Under the pieces are notes generated by a model. The model was not told where the DNA came from and did no database searches. It worked only from the letters and a program-made list of their open reading frames with translations. From Armatimonadota bacterium (GTDB taxonomy: Bacteria > Armatimonadota > UBA5829 > JAUSEB01), in NCBI GenBank assembly GCA_030649165.1, contig JAUSGG010000056.1:1-64000 (forward strand): a stretch of DNA of 64,000 bases. The letters run 5' to 3'. Of the stretch, positions 34,815-44,659 are shown one piece after another (the first letter of the stretch is position 1; every line of letters begins with the position of its first letter). The position numbers and the translations under genes are program-made.

Positions 34815-35201
34815 TCAGCCGCGAAAGCGAAGACTATCCGGGTTACGGAAGGCTCTTCGTCTTCGGTGAGAGCCGTGGGCGAACGACCCGGCGAGAAGGT
34901 AGGCTGTTAACAGGGCGGCGATGAGCCAGGCCAACTTGAACGGGCCCAGCAAGTATCCGGGGGAGACGGCATACCAGGCTGTGAGGGCGATCGAGGAACC
35001 GAGGAATACCGCCCGGCCGCCCTGTGGGATTGCGCGGTCTGGCGCGGCGGCCATGAGCGTTTCGATCAGAAAACCTGCGGCGGCGCCTGCGAGCAGACCG
35101 GGGTACATTCCCGAATGAGCGGCGAGAAATTCCGAGACGTGCAAGGCCGCGAGGGCGGCGATAACGTGAAGCAGTTTCCAGATACAGGAGGCAAATCTCA
35201 C
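34815..35201 (-). CDS. Small membrane protein of unknown function
   Basis: 128 residues from a GTG with GGGAG upstream. Three to four hydrophobic segments (about 9-28, 35-52, 64-82 and 86-105) and a basic C-terminal tail (HGSHRRRRAFR). No family recognised. It lies 48 bp upstream of the pncA-like gene on the same strand. Confidence 0.65.
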   Translation of the reverse strand: MRFASCIWKLLHVIAALAALHVSEFLAAHSGMYPGLLAGAAAGFLIETLMAAAPDRAIPQGGRAVFLGSSIALTAWYAVSPGYLLGPFKLAWLIAALLTAYLLAGSFAHGSHRRRRAFRNPDSLRFRG

Positions 35202-35305
35202 TGCGAGGCTCCCAGCGCCATTTGAACGATAGCTTGCTTTTTGTCTTCTTAACGCGGGAACTGAAAGCTTCCTCCGTTGAAGTCGGAGGAGTCGAGGGTC
35301 GTTTA

Positions 35306-35341
35306 CTCCCTCCCCTCTCAGGGGAGGGCTGGGGAGGGGTC
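35306..35341. repeat. CCCTCCCCTCTC hairpin repeat, single arm
   Basis: tccctCCCCTCTCAGGGGAGGGctggggaggggt: one arm of the double-hairpin family in the 271-bp gap upstream of the 34815 gene, next to a short GGAGTCGAA tract (about 35278-35298). Confidence 0.8.
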
Positions 35342-35472
35342 ATTCACCGCCAAAGACAACCACGCTACGCCGACGTCATTCTGAACGCAGTGAAGAATCT
35401 GCTTTCGGCCATGCAAACCCATTGATGGCCCGGAAGATCCATCTTCGCGAAGCAATTCTGCAAATCACATCG

Positions 35473-37860
35473 TTATGCGTTACCGCCCAGGGCCTGCAGC
35501 TTTTGAACAAAGTTCTCTTTGAACACCATGCGGAATACGCACTTGCCGTTGCTTTTGGCTTCCCACAAGGCGCCGAGGTCTGTTTTCTCTTCCGTGTCTT
35601 CCTTGATGTGAAGACCGCCCTTGTATTCCACCGCGAGAACCCGGTCGTCGTCCAGAAGCGCTACGAAGTCCGGGTAGAACTTGTCCGTGGAGGTTTGCAG
35701 CCAGAACGACATATCGCTACGCTCGATGTTGCGAACCCAATACTTGACGTTAGGCAGGAAGTCGATCACCTGCGCACAGCGCTCCTCCTCGCCGTTCATA
35801 TCGCCTATGTTGCGGTAGTAGTGCTTCTTGAAGCCGATGCCGCCGTTGTAGGGCTGTCCGAGGGGATACCTATCCGGGTCGTATCTGAACACGCGTTCCG
35901 CGCTCACCTCCACGTCCTTCTTGTAAACACCCAAGAGAATCTGGTCAAAGCCGGCCTTCATGGCTTCGCGGCGGTATCCGTCGATCTTCAGAGCAGCCGC
36001 ATCCCGAAGCCGCAACCGCTCTCGGATGAGATCCTCCAGCGGGATCCCGCGATCCTGGAGCAGGCCTTTCACAACCCGGGTGAGGAATAGAAGCGACTGG
36101 GTCTGAACCACGTCCGGGTGCAGAATCATCCTGTCTAGCCACAACGCCAGCCTTTCGGGCGTGTTGATGTCGCACGGAACCACGACGGCCAGCCGCTGCT
36201 GCAGGTCAGATACGTGCCAGCTCTGCACAGCGCCGTCTTTCGTTACGTCGATCTCGTATAGCTGGGGAACAATGCCATGAGGCGCGTATTCGGCCTCACC
36301 TAGCAGTGGGTCACACTCTGCCAACTGCCACTGCGCACGGAGGAAGTGGCTCTGCTCGACCGGCTCAAGTTCTCCGTCGATCCACAACGCAAGCTGCGGG
36401 ACGGCGAACTTCTCCCCGCGTTCGGACGGGGTCGGGCCGGTTTCCTGTTTAAAGAGTCCCCCATAGCCCCAATCCGAAGTAGGCAGGGCCGGATATATGG
36501 CTTGCTCGGCCTCCGGCGGCGTGAACCCGTTTGCCTCCAATGCTCCCTTCAGCGCGTCCAGGGTACTCGCCGTATCGGCGAACTGGTGAGAAGTAACGAA
36601 GGCGTAAGCCTGGTTCAGTTCGGGGCGGTTCTTGCGAGTGGCGCTGGGCATACGGAGAACTCGTCCGAGTATCTGCTCCACGGCTGTCTTGGACGAGGTG
36701 TCCCTTACCGAGCACAGCACATAAGCGAAGGCGCAGTCCCAACCCTCTCGGAGCTTGTCAACGGTGATGATGTACCGTACCGGACAGGTATCCGCGAACA
36801 CGTCGACGCCCGAAAGGTCTTGCCGATCACCCGTCTCGACCGCAATTCGAGCTTCCGGGATGCGCATCTCGTCTTTCAGGCAGTTGTATACCGTCTCGAC
36901 GGTGATCTCCTCGTTCTTCTTCTGAGCTTGCAGCAGAACGATTGGCCGCAGGTATGCGCCACCATCCGCTCGTTCGGCTTCGGCCGCTTTCTCCAGTTCG
37001 TCTCGCTTCTGGCTGGCCGCCAAAATGGTTTGCCGCCAGTCGCTGCTCGTTTCAAGCCGTATGGGCAGCTTGATCATGTCCTCCGACTTCAGCTCCCATG
37101 CGGACACCCTGCAAAGGACGTTGCTGGGATTTGGCGGTTCAATCGCTGGAGTGGCTGTAAACTCCAGAATGCATGAGGGATCGAACCGCGCCAGCGTCTC
37201 AAACGATAGCGGCGTGCGCGCGTTGTGCGCCTCGTCCATCACGACTATCGGCATACGCAGACAGAGCACGTTAGCCAGTGAGGGTATCGGCTGGTCGGAT
37301 CCGTTGTACTTCTCGAGCTTCGCAAGAGCTTCGGGCGGGAAACCGTCGAAGTGGCCCATCAGCGCCCCGTTTTGATCGTAGAGCTTGCGCTTGTCCGTAT
37401 CTCCTATTCGCGGCGCCGCGAGAGTGGAGACGATGATGACGCTCTCGCTGTCCAGCGTGGGACGCGTCAGGTATAGCGCCTCTTCAACGTCCATCACCTG
37501 CACGCGGCCCAAAGCGGCGTCGAGAGCCTGGCGGTAAGGATGCGAGCGATTGCGCAGGGCGGCCAGCGTCTGGTCCTTTATGGTATTGGTCGGCACGAGC
37601 CACAGGACGACGCACCTTTCTTGCCGCAGGAAGTCCTGGGCGGCTATCGCGACGGCATGGCAGGCCATGAGCGTCTTGCCACCGCCGGTCGGCACGCGGA
37701 GGCAGATATACGGAGGCCCCTCAATCTGCTCCACACGGCGATACGGCGCGTGAGTAAGCTGATAGAAGGCCAGATCAACGTCGTTCGTGCTTTCCGCCAG
37801 ATGAAGGTATTCGCGGAGCTTGTCAAGCGCTCGCTGTTGGTATTCCTTGAGTTGCAGCAT
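35473..37860 (-). CDS. Type III restriction-type helicase-nuclease (Res-like)
   Basis: 795 residues. Helicase motifs: Walker A VPTGGGKTL (about 56-64), DEAH box VVMDEAHNAR, motif III EFTATPA, and motif VI EQILGRVLRMP. The C-terminal third has a PD-(D/E)xK nuclease pattern: FYPDFVALLDDDRVLAVEYKG. This is the layout of type III Res subunits, which translocate and cut DNA together with the Mod methyltransferase. Start: the ATG at 37860 lies 2 bp after the mod stop; the frame extends to 37941 inside mod. It is probably the effector of a two-gene defence system. Confidence 0.92.
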   Translation of the reverse strand: MLQLKEYQQRALDKLREYLHLAESTNDVDLAFYQLTHAPYRRVEQIEGPPYICLRVPTGGGKTLMACHAVAIAAQDFLRQERCVVLWLVPTNTIKDQTLAALRNRSHPYRQALDAALGRVQVMDVEEALYLTRPTLDSESVIIVSTLAAPRIGDTDKRKLYDQNGALMGHFDGFPPEALAKLEKYNGSDQPIPSLANVLCLRMPIVVMDEAHNARTPLSFETLARFDPSCILEFTATPAIEPPNPSNVLCRVSAWELKSEDMIKLPIRLETSSDWRQTILAASQKRDELEKAAEAERADGGAYLRPIVLLQAQKKNEEITVETVYNCLKDEMRIPEARIAVETGDRQDLSGVDVFADTCPVRYIITVDKLREGWDCAFAYVLCSVRDTSSKTAVEQILGRVLRMPSATRKNRPELNQAYAFVTSHQFADTASTLDALKGALEANGFTPPEAEQAIYPALPTSDWGYGGLFKQETGPTPSERGEKFAVPQLALWIDGELEPVEQSHFLRAQWQLAECDPLLGEAEYAPHGIVPQLYEIDVTKDGAVQSWHVSDLQQRLAVVVPCDINTPERLALWLDRMILHPDVVQTQSLLFLTRVVKGLLQDRGIPLEDLIRERLRLRDAAALKIDGYRREAMKAGFDQILLGVYKKDVEVSAERVFRYDPDRYPLGQPYNGGIGFKKHYYRNIGDMNGEEERCAQVIDFLPNVKYWVRNIERSDMSFWLQTSTDKFYPDFVALLDDDRVLAVEYKGGLHIKEDTEEKTDLGALWEAKSNGKCVFRMVFKENFVQKLQALGGNA

Positions 37861-37862
37861 AG

Positions 37863-39452
37863 TTAGCTCACCTTCACCTGGTAGGGTATCTGTTTGAACG
37901 TGACTCCCGCGCGCTTCAACGCGGCCTGGGATAATGTGCAACCTTCCCCAAAGACAACGCGTGGGCCATCATGGGGCGGCAGCGATTTCAGGAGTTTCAG
38001 AGTAAGCACGTTGCCGCCGTCTACACTCTTGTCGCCGAGTATGCCGTTGAACAAGAGATAGAATGCTACGCCCCCAGTGACACCAATCAATGCAGAATCC
38101 GGCTTCTGGCGTTCCGGCATTGGCTCGCCTGTTTCGGTGAAGAAAACGTGTCGGGATAGATCGTCAAAAGTTACTTCCGTAGCTATTTGCCCTTGCGCGT
38201 CGAACAGCGGCTCGCCGAGCGTGCAGTAGCGAAAGCCGCCGCCGAGGCCTTCGACGTGACCTTTACCATTGTCGTAGCCTTCGATTACACGCTTGAGGCG
38301 TTGGGCTGTTATGTTATGGCATATATCCGAATCCATCTCCACGAGGATGAAACGCCGGTTTCCACCATCACTCTTATTCAACTGCATTGCCGCTTGGGCC
38401 GTAGTGCCACTGCCAGCAAACGAATCCAACACCAAGTCTGTGCCCGTGCAGAGTTGTTCGACCAGCTTCGATACTAGGCTGCTGGGTTTCGGGAATGAGA
38501 ATACTTGTCCTCCCAAGATGTCCCTGATCTCGTGCGAGCCCTGCGCCGTGAAAACGGTGTCGATGATGCTGGGAAGACCGGTGAACTCAGTCTTCAATTC
38601 CGCAAGAAACACTTTCTCTCGCGGGCGACCGGTCTTCTTGGGCGGGAATAGTATGCGGCTCTCCGCGATCTTGGTGGCGATTGTATCTTGGCTGTACCGC
38701 CATCCGGTGTTCGGTGGACACGGATATGTGATCCCAGTTGCGGGGTCAGCAAGATCGTAGTGCAGGTTGGGCCTCTGCTCTTGGGTAGCAAGCCCCAGAA
38801 TACTTCGGCTCATCCATGGGCCGCGCGGATCGTTGTCTGGATTGCTGTACTTCGTTTCGTCGCGTTCTCGTCCACGGAACCGCACATTTCCGGCGGTCTT
38901 GGCATAGACCAGAATGTACTCGTGATCTGTCGAAATGCCCGTTACCGCTCGGCTATCTATATACTGCCTGCACTTCCAGACAAGCTTCGCCAGAAAGCTT
39001 CGCGCTCCGAAAACTTCATCCATGAGAAGCCGGAGATGACTCTCTTCGTTGTCGTCTACACTGACGAACATGGCGCCATCGTCTGTCAGGAAGTCCCTGA
39101 GAAGTGCCAAGCGCGGGTACATCATGCACAGCCACTTGTCGTGCCGCGACAGGTCGTCTCTATCTACCGTTGCGGTTAGCCACCGCGATATATCGGGCGA
39201 ATTGACATTGTCGTTGTAGACCCAGCCTTCGTTGCCGGTGTTGTACGGCGGATCAATATAGATACACTTGACCTTGCCGGCGTAGTAGGGCAGCAGGGCT
39301 TTGAGCGCGAGGAGGTTGTCGCCCTCGACGAGGAGGTTGCCGGTACCGGGGTCGCCCACGGACAAATCCTCCCGGCAGTGCAGAAGCCGGAACGGCACTT
39401 GTTGGTGATGATTGACAACGGCTTCCTTGCCGATCCAGTGCAAAGTGGGCAT
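37863..39452 (-). CDS. Type III-like DNA adenine methyltransferase (Mod-like)
   Basis: 529 residues. Motif IV IDPPYNTGNE (about 68) comes before motif I LDSFAGSGTTAQA (about 345), the beta-class order of type III Mod and related N6-adenine or N4-cytosine methylases. The middle part, about 160 residues between the motifs, should hold the target recognition domain. It marks host DNA and guides the Res-like partner encoded just downstream. Similar to Mod of many diverse type III systems; the recognition sequence cannot be read from it. Confidence 0.93.
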   Translation of the reverse strand: MPTLHWIGKEAVVNHHQQVPFRLLHCREDLSVGDPGTGNLLVEGDNLLALKALLPYYAGKVKCIYIDPPYNTGNEGWVYNDNVNSPDISRWLTATVDRDDLSRHDKWLCMMYPRLALLRDFLTDDGAMFVSVDDNEESHLRLLMDEVFGARSFLAKLVWKCRQYIDSRAVTGISTDHEYILVYAKTAGNVRFRGRERDETKYSNPDNDPRGPWMSRSILGLATQEQRPNLHYDLADPATGITYPCPPNTGWRYSQDTIATKIAESRILFPPKKTGRPREKVFLAELKTEFTGLPSIIDTVFTAQGSHEIRDILGGQVFSFPKPSSLVSKLVEQLCTGTDLVLDSFAGSGTTAQAAMQLNKSDGGNRRFILVEMDSDICHNITAQRLKRVIEGYDNGKGHVEGLGGGFRYCTLGEPLFDAQGQIATEVTFDDLSRHVFFTETGEPMPERQKPDSALIGVTGGVAFYLLFNGILGDKSVDGGNVLTLKLLKSLPPHDGPRVVFGEGCTLSQAALKRAGVTFKQIPYQVKVS

Positions 39453-40016
39453 AGGGTGTCTCTCTCGGTCGCTTGGCTTATGTGTTCATTCGTGACGAGT
39501 GGCGAATATCCTTCTGTAGCGAGCAGACCCCATGTCCCCGGCTCCCCTCAAAAAAACCTGAAAAAAATCCCGGAACCCCGGAACAAAACTCCCTCCCCCA
39601 TCGTCTATTCACTACTAGTGGTCAGACATGGCGGCGTCCCGGCAACCTGCGCCCGAAAAAATTCCGCAACTGCAAAAAACGAACTGATTTGACAACTGAA
39701 TAAGACATGCGACCATCGGCGGCGGACAGATGAACCCGGAAGGCTGAAAGCCACAGTATCTTCATCTACCGTGCGGAGGCTTCCCTGCTTTCAGGCCCTC
39801 CGCGTCTCAGCGGTGCGTAGAATGCGCAAATGGCGGTTTTCAGGAACCAGCCGATAGTCGTGAATTACTAACCAGTTCCCATCAGAATCCATGCGGTTTC
39901 GGAACGTTTCGCATATATTTCGGAACGATTTCATTGCTTTTTCACCACGTTTGGAGCCACGCTCGGGCAGGAACAGGCAATTGCGAATCTCGCGGGTCGC
40001 TGAAACCCTGGAACCT
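39453..40016. other. Non-coding region upstream of mod with a possible structured RNA
   Basis: 564 bp between typA remains and mod. It has A-rich runs (aaaaaaacctgaaaaaaatcc, 39548-39570), the hairpin/pseudoknot candidate at 39742-39803, and a CGAAAC-rich stretch (minus strand, 39896-39930) like that at 15205-15330. A 47-codon minus-strand frame from an ATG at 39934 is present but unsupported. The promoter for mod should lie here. Confidence 0.5.
39742..39803. ncRNA. Candidate structured RNA with interlocking stems
   Basis: CTGAAAGC (39744-39751) can pair with GCTTTCAG (39787-39794). GCGGAGG (39773-39779) can pair with CCTCCGC (39797-39803). The second hairpin encloses one strand of the first, so both together form an H-type pseudoknot; alternatively they exclude each other. 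A short GGCTgaaAGCC hairpin is a third option. Strand and function are unknown. Confidence 0.3.
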
Positions 40017-40560
40017 CTACTGCCCCCGCCTCGACGCCAGCATCCGGTCCATTTTGCTGAGTATGCGTTTGCGGAAGCGGAGGGCGTCGGGCGTGATCTC
40101 CAGCAGTTCGTCATCGCCGATGAACGACAGCGCCTGCTCCAGCGTGAACTGCCTTGGCGGGGTTATCAGGACCGTGGCGTCTTCGGTTGAGGAGCGCATG
40201 TTGGTCATGTGCTTCGCCTTGGTGATATTGACGACCATGTCTTCCTGGCGGGAGTTCTCACCGACCACCTGTCCCTCGTACACCTCATCGCCGGGCGAGA
40301 TGAAGAAGTAGGCCCTTTCCTGCAAAGGGGCGATGGCATAGGCCGTGGCGCGCCCGGTCTCTTTCCCGCTCGAGGTCGTTGGAGTCCATTACGCGCTCGG
40401 CGACAATCTGATTGCCGCGGAAGGTCCCGCTCTGGCGCAGGATCACATCGACCAGCGTCGTCTTACCGTGGTCAACGTGGGCTATAATGGCCAGGTTCCG
40501 CATATCTTCGCGGACGTGGGCCGGTTGGCCTGTTACCTGTTCTACGCTCATTGGTTCCAT
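40017..40560 (-). pseudogene. typA: typA/bipA with internal deletion and frameshift
   Basis: The N-terminal part is clear TypA/Bip[18 protein letters not shown] then [11 protein letters not shown]. It then jumps, with a change of frame, to the far C-terminal part [20 protein letters not shown] ... VYEGQVVGENSR ... RKRIL. TypA is normally about 610 residues; roughly 440 residues (about 1.3 kb: switch regions, domains II and III, most of the C-terminal domain) are missing. The junction is near 40357-40365, at a short shared GAGA. Only the P-loop remains of the GTPase. It is either a true deletion or an assembly error; the product would not be functional. The start used is the ATG at 40560 (40551 or 40503 are possible). 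Confidence 0.88.
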
Positions 40561-40639
40561 ACGGGAAGCAGCAAAAACGGCCGAAGCTCCCAGGGGGGCG
40601 GGGAATCGGACGGATAGGACGGATGGGACGTATGGGACG

Positions 40640-40685
40640 AGTGGCCCCAACAACCACCAACCAACAACCAACAACCAACAACTAA
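40640..40685. repeat. CAACAACCAAC low-complexity tract
   Basis: A run of caaccaccaaccaacaacc-type units. Similar tracts lie at about 9598-9617 and 46536-46562. A part of it was captured in the long frame upstream of typA. Confidence 0.6.
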
Positions 40686-41732
40686 TCACTGGTATTCGTC
40701 TTTGGGGTCGCGCTGCATTAGGTCGGTGACGGCGTCTTTTGCGGGTTTGCTTTTGAAAACCACGAGGTAGATCTGCTCGGTGATCGGCATGGACACGCTG
40801 AGTCTGCGGGAGAGGTTGTAGGCGGCGAGGCAGGTGGGTTTGCCTTCGACGACCTGCCTGACCTCGGCCTCCGCTTCGGCCACGCTTAGTCCACGTCCCA
40901 GCGCGCGGCCAAATCGGAGGTTGCGGCTGAGCGGGCTGCCGCAGGTCGCCATCAGATCGCCCACGCCGGCGAGGCCCATGAAGGTCCTTGCGTCCGCGCC
41001 GAGGGCGACTCCAAGCCGTGTCATCTCGGGAAGGCCCCGGGTTATGAGCGCGGCTTTGGTGTTATCGCCGTAGCCGAAGCCGTCACCGATGCCGGCGCCG
41101 ATGGCGACCACATTCTTCAACGCGCCGCTGAGCTCCACGCCGATCAGGTCGGGGTTACGGTAGACGCGGAAATGCGGAGTGGTCAGCAGCCGCTGGGCCG
41201 CCAGGGCGGCCTCGGGCGACAACGACGCGACTACCGTGGCCGCGGGGACCTCTTTCGCGATTTCGACCGCCAGGTTCGGACCGGACAGCGCGACGAGGTT
41301 CGACGCCAAACCTTCTCCAAGCTCCTCTGTAAGAATCTGCGACAGGCGAAGACCGGTATCGCTTTCCAGCCCTTTGCCCGCGTTGACGATCAGCGGAGCC
41401 CCTTGAATGCCGATTTCCGCGACCTGCCGCGCGACCCCCCGCAGAGCTTCGGACGGGATTGCGAAGACCACACAATCCGCGCCGTCGAGAGCTTCGGCCA
41501 AGTCGCCGGTTACAGCTATGTTGTGGGGAAGGAGATGGTCGGGAAGATAGGCGGTGTTCCGGCGCGCTGACTGGATTTCGTCCACCACCGGCGGCTCGCA
41601 CGACCAGAGCCGGACCGGAAAGCCCTTGCGCCCCAACAGGAGCGCGAGGGCCGTCCCCCAGCTTCCCGCGCCGAGGACGGTTACCGAGTTAACAGTGAAC
41701 GGTGAACAGTGATCAGTGGACGGTTCGGTCAT
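40686..41732 (-). CDS. gpsA: Glycerol-3-phosphate dehydrogenase [NAD(P)+]
   Basis: 348 residues. Rossmann motif [10 protein letters not shown] (about 22-31), then [19 protein letters not shown], the catalytic-Lys region [15 protein letters not shown], and [12 protein letters not shown]. It makes sn-glycerol-3-phosphate for phospholipids. The N-terminal 15 or so residues before VTVLG (HCSPFTVNS) are unlike the family and are a translation of the GTGAACAGTGAACG minisatellite lying at 41693-41716. The ATG at 41732 is needed because no start codon lies closer to VTVLG. Confidence 0.95.
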   Translation of the reverse strand: MTEPSTDHCSPFTVNSVTVLGAGSWGTALALLLGRKGFPVRLWSCEPPVVDEIQSARRNTAYLPDHLLPHNIAVTGDLAEALDGADCVVFAIPSEALRGVARQVAEIGIQGAPLIVNAGKGLESDTGLRLSQILTEELGEGLASNLVALSGPNLAVEIAKEVPAATVVASLSPEAALAAQRLLTTPHFRVYRNPDLIGVELSGALKNVVAIGAGIGDGFGYGDNTKAALITRGLPEMTRLGVALGADARTFMGLAGVGDLMATCGSPLSRNLRFGRALGRGLSVAEAEAEVRQVVEGKPTCLAAYNLSRRLSVSMPITEQIYLVVFKSKPAKDAVTDLMQRDPKDEYQ

Positions 41733-41780
41733 TTTTCAGCCTGGTCCTTTGGAAGTGAACGGTGAACGGTGAACAGTGAT
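41693..41780. repeat. GTGAACAGTGAACG minisatellite at the gpsA start
   Basis: Units gtgaacggtgaacagtg at about 41694-41716 (inside gpsA) and 41755-41780 (upstream of it). Similar tracts occur at 9059-9083 and 56241-56290. Confidence 0.8.
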
Positions 41781-41894
41781 TGGTCATGCTATAGCGTTCT
41801 TGTACGACTTTCCGGGATTCGGAAATCCCGGTTTAGTCTTCGGGTGGCGATTCGGAAATCGCCACCCATCGTGTCACTGGTCGCTGGTCACTGT

Positions 41895-42680
41895 TTACTC
41901 GCCCGCGACCTGGTCCGCGACGGCGCGCAGGAAGTGAAGCGTCGGAGCGCACTCGTTTTCGAGGTCGTTCCACCGGCATTCGATAGAGACCCGTTTGTCG
42001 TACCCAGCCTCCCGTAACGCGCGGAAGAAACCGATGTGGTCGTACGCGCCGCTTCCCGGGGCGTATCTGCCCGTGTCGGCGGTGTGGCAATGGGCGAGGA
42101 ATGAGCCGGCGGCCGCTACGTCGCTGAGCGGCTCCCCCTCTTCGTCTATGTGATATAGATCGGCGAGCGCCTTTACCTCGGGCCGCGCGGCCATCTCCGC
42201 AAATTCGACAGCTTCAGCGACACTGTTGATGACATTCGACTCCTTGCGGTTCAAAGGCTCTATCGCTATCGTCAGAGAATACTGCGCCGCAATACTGCCG
42301 CACAGGGCCAGGAATTCGAGTATCTGACGCCGGGCGTCCGGCTGGGAAAAGCCTTCTGGTACGCTTCGGGCGCCGCCGCTTCCGAATACCACGACCTTTC
42401 CGCCCAGCTTGGCGACCCTGCCGAGCGCGGTCCGCAGGTATCTTTCGATTCTGTAGAAATCGACGCTCGGGCCGGTCAGTTTCATATCACCGGGCATAAG
42501 GCAGTTCCACGCTTCGGGGCGGATCGCGCAGCCTTCGATCTGTTTGAGAATCAGCCCGAACTCGCTCTCGGGTCGTTCCGGCATTACCGAGCCAACGGGC
42601 GGCTCGATGTAATCGTAACCGGCCTTTTCAAGTACTGCGATCTTGTCCAGTCCGGCGCAGCATCCTATACGCAATCGCAT
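41895..42680 (-). CDS. Sugar phosphate isomerase/epimerase-like TIM-barrel protein
   Basis: 261 residues. AP-endonuclease-2/xylose-isomerase-like fold: N-terminal RIGCCAGLDK, metal-site Glu in IAIEPLNRKESN (about 140), DLYHIDEEG, HCHTADTGR, and a final Glu in SIECRWN. It probably isomerises or epimerises a sugar or a related polyol. No neighbour fixes the substrate. Confidence 0.88.
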   Translation of the reverse strand: MRLRIGCCAGLDKIAVLEKAGYDYIEPPVGSVMPERPESEFGLILKQIEGCAIRPEAWNCLMPGDMKLTGPSVDFYRIERYLRTALGRVAKLGGKVVVFGSGGARSVPEGFSQPDARRQILEFLALCGSIAAQYSLTIAIEPLNRKESNVINSVAEAVEFAEMAARPEVKALADLYHIDEEGEPLSDVAAAGSFLAHCHTADTGRYAPGSGAYDHIGFFRALREAGYDKRVSIECRWNDLENECAPTLHFLRAVADQVAGE

Positions 42681-42828
42681 ACCTCACTTTCTTTGGCCAG
42701 GTCGATTCTCTGCGTTCAGTTGGGTTCAGAGAAGAACGCAGATGAACGCGGATGGGAAAGGAATGGACGAGGGATAGACCCCACTCCTGATTTTTAGAAG
42801 TTGGAGGTTGGAAGTTGGACAGGGGTTC

Positions 42829-42869
42829 AACCCTCACCCCAACCCTCTCCCTTCCAGGGAGAGGGGGTT
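42829..42869. repeat. CCCTCTCCC hairpin repeat, single arm
   Basis: aaccctcaccccaaCCCTCTCCCttccaGGGAGAGGG. It lies between gatB and the isomerase gene, next to a GGAGTCGAA tract on the other strand (42876-42912). Confidence 0.8.
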
Positions 42870-42944
42870 TCTGCCCTCGACTCCTTCGACTCCTTCGACT
42901 CTTCCGACTCTTTATCTGTGTCCATCTGTGTTTATCTGCGGTTA

Positions 42945-44405
42945 CTACCTCCGCGATTCCAGCCGTTCCCGCAGGAGGCGGTTGACCAACGGCGGATTAG
43001 CTCTTCCTTTAGTATAGCGCATTGTCTGACCAACGAGAAACGCCAGAGATTTGTCCTTACCGCCAAGCACGTCCTGCACGATCCTGGGGTTCTCGTCGAG
43101 GACCTGGTTTATTATTGGGATAAGCTCACTCTCATCGGTGATCTGAGTCAGACCCAGCTTCTCCACGATCTCGGAGGCCCGCCTGCCCGTGCCGAACATC
43201 TCCTCAAAGACGGTCTTTGCGATCTTACCGCTGATCGTGCCCTTGCCGATCAAGTTCAGCATTTCCGTAAGATGAGATGGTGTTAGCTTCGATTGCTCCA
43301 TCTCCGTGCCGGTGGCGTTGAGCAGCCGCAGAAGGTCGCCCATCATCCAATTGCTGACTGACTTGGCGTCGGCGGACAGCTTCACCGCTTCCTCGAAGAA
43401 CTCGGCCATTGGCCGCGAATCGGTGAGGATTTCAGCGTCGTATTCGGGAATTCCCAGTTCCTCGATGAACCTGCGCTTCCTTTGGTCGGGCAGTTCGGGG
43501 AGCGCCTTCCGCTGCTCCTCTACCCATTGCGCATCGAAGCGCAGCGGGGTGAGGTCCGGCTCGGGGAAGTACCGATACTCCTGCTCGAATTCCTTGCTGC
43601 GCATAGAGGCGGTCGCGCCGCGGACATCATCCCACCGGCGCGTTTCGTGAACGATTTTGCCGCCTTTTAGCAGTACCTTTTCCTGTCGCTCCAGTTCATA
43701 TTCGATGCCGCGCAGCACTGCCCGGAAGGAGTTGAGGTTCTTGAGCTCCGTCTTGACGCCGAACTCGATTTGGCCGACCGGGCGCAGCGAGATGTTCGGC
43801 TCGCAGCGCAGGCTGCCTTCTTCGAGCTTGCCGTCGTTCACGCCGATGTACGTCAAGATCGCTCGCAGACGGACAAGGTATTCTTTCGCCTCCTCAGCGG
43901 ATTGGATCTGGTCGAGTCCCGGCGGGGGCGGGTTTTGCGTCACGATCTCCATCAGCGGCACACCGCCGCGGTTATAGTCGATGTGGCTCCTGTCGCCCTC
44001 GACGTGCAGCAGCTTGCCGGTGTCCTCTTCCAAGTGGACGCGGCGGATGGCGATCTTCTTGGTTGCGCCGTTTACGGTTATCTGGACCCACCCATGCTGG
44101 CCGATCGGGGTGTCACCGTACTGGGATATCTGATAGCCCTTGGGCAGATCGGGGTAAAAGTAGTTCTTGCGGTGGAAGATGCTGTTCGGCGTGATAGAGC
44201 AGTTGAGCGCAAGGGCCGCCTTGACCACGTACTGCACGGCCTTAACGTTGATCACGGGAAGCGATCCGGGAAGGCCAAGGCACACGGGGCAGCACCTGGT
44301 GTTGGGCTCGCCGCCGAATTCGGCAGTACAGCCGCAGAACATCTTGCTCTCGGTCAACAATTCCGCATGGACTTCCATGCCGATGATCGGCTCGTACTCT
44401 TGCAT
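42945..44405 (-). CDS. gatB: Aspartyl/glutamyl-tRNA amidotransferase subunit B
   Basis: 486 residues, normal length. N-terminus [14 protein letters not shown], then FCGC with further cysteines and [13 protein letters not shown], the Zn-binding and kinase part of GatB. The middle helical domain follows and the C-terminal YqeY-like tail ends at residue 486. It activates Glu-tRNA(Gln) or Asp-tRNA(Asn) for amidation by GatA. It is separated from gatA by 254 bp of repeats rather than directly linked. Confidence 0.97.
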   Translation of the reverse strand: MQEYEPIIGMEVHAELLTESKMFCGCTAEFGGEPNTRCCPVCLGLPGSLPVINVKAVQYVVKAALALNCSITPNSIFHRKNYFYPDLPKGYQISQYGDTPIGQHGWVQITVNGATKKIAIRRVHLEEDTGKLLHVEGDRSHIDYNRGGVPLMEIVTQNPPPPGLDQIQSAEEAKEYLVRLRAILTYIGVNDGKLEEGSLRCEPNISLRPVGQIEFGVKTELKNLNSFRAVLRGIEYELERQEKVLLKGGKIVHETRRWDDVRGATASMRSKEFEQEYRYFPEPDLTPLRFDAQWVEEQRKALPELPDQRKRRFIEELGIPEYDAEILTDSRPMAEFFEEAVKLSADAKSVSNWMMGDLLRLLNATGTEMEQSKLTPSHLTEMLNLIGKGTISGKIAKTVFEEMFGTGRRASEIVEKLGLTQITDESELIPIINQVLDENPRIVQDVLGGKDKSLAFLVGQTMRYTKGRANPPLVNRLLRERLESRR

Positions 44406-44520
44406 CTATCCTCTCACGGAAAAGGCTTTCTCACGAGGAAAGAAAGAAAGGAAGGCGGTCAACTACTTGCCCGGATTGCTCACGAGCAACGCCCCGAAGG
44501 TCGTCATTCTGAGAGAAGCG

Positions 44521-44607
44521 CCCCGTTTCGGGATTTCCGGGTTGGGACCCGGAGTTGTCCGCAATAGCATACGTATGACGCCCAACCCTCAAATCCCGAA
44601 GCACCGG
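44521..44607. repeat. TTTCGGGATTT palindromic element, copy 3
   Basis: Left arm 44521-44546 and right arm 44581-44607. The loop, read on the minus strand, begins cgtcatacgtatgctat and so matches copy 2 (18428) at most positions. It lies in the gatA-gatB gap and therefore in an apparently polycistronic mRNA. Confidence 0.85.
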
Positions 44608-44659
44608 TTCCTTTCGTCTTTTCTTACCTTTCTTATTTTCCTCGTTAAATCCCCCACTG

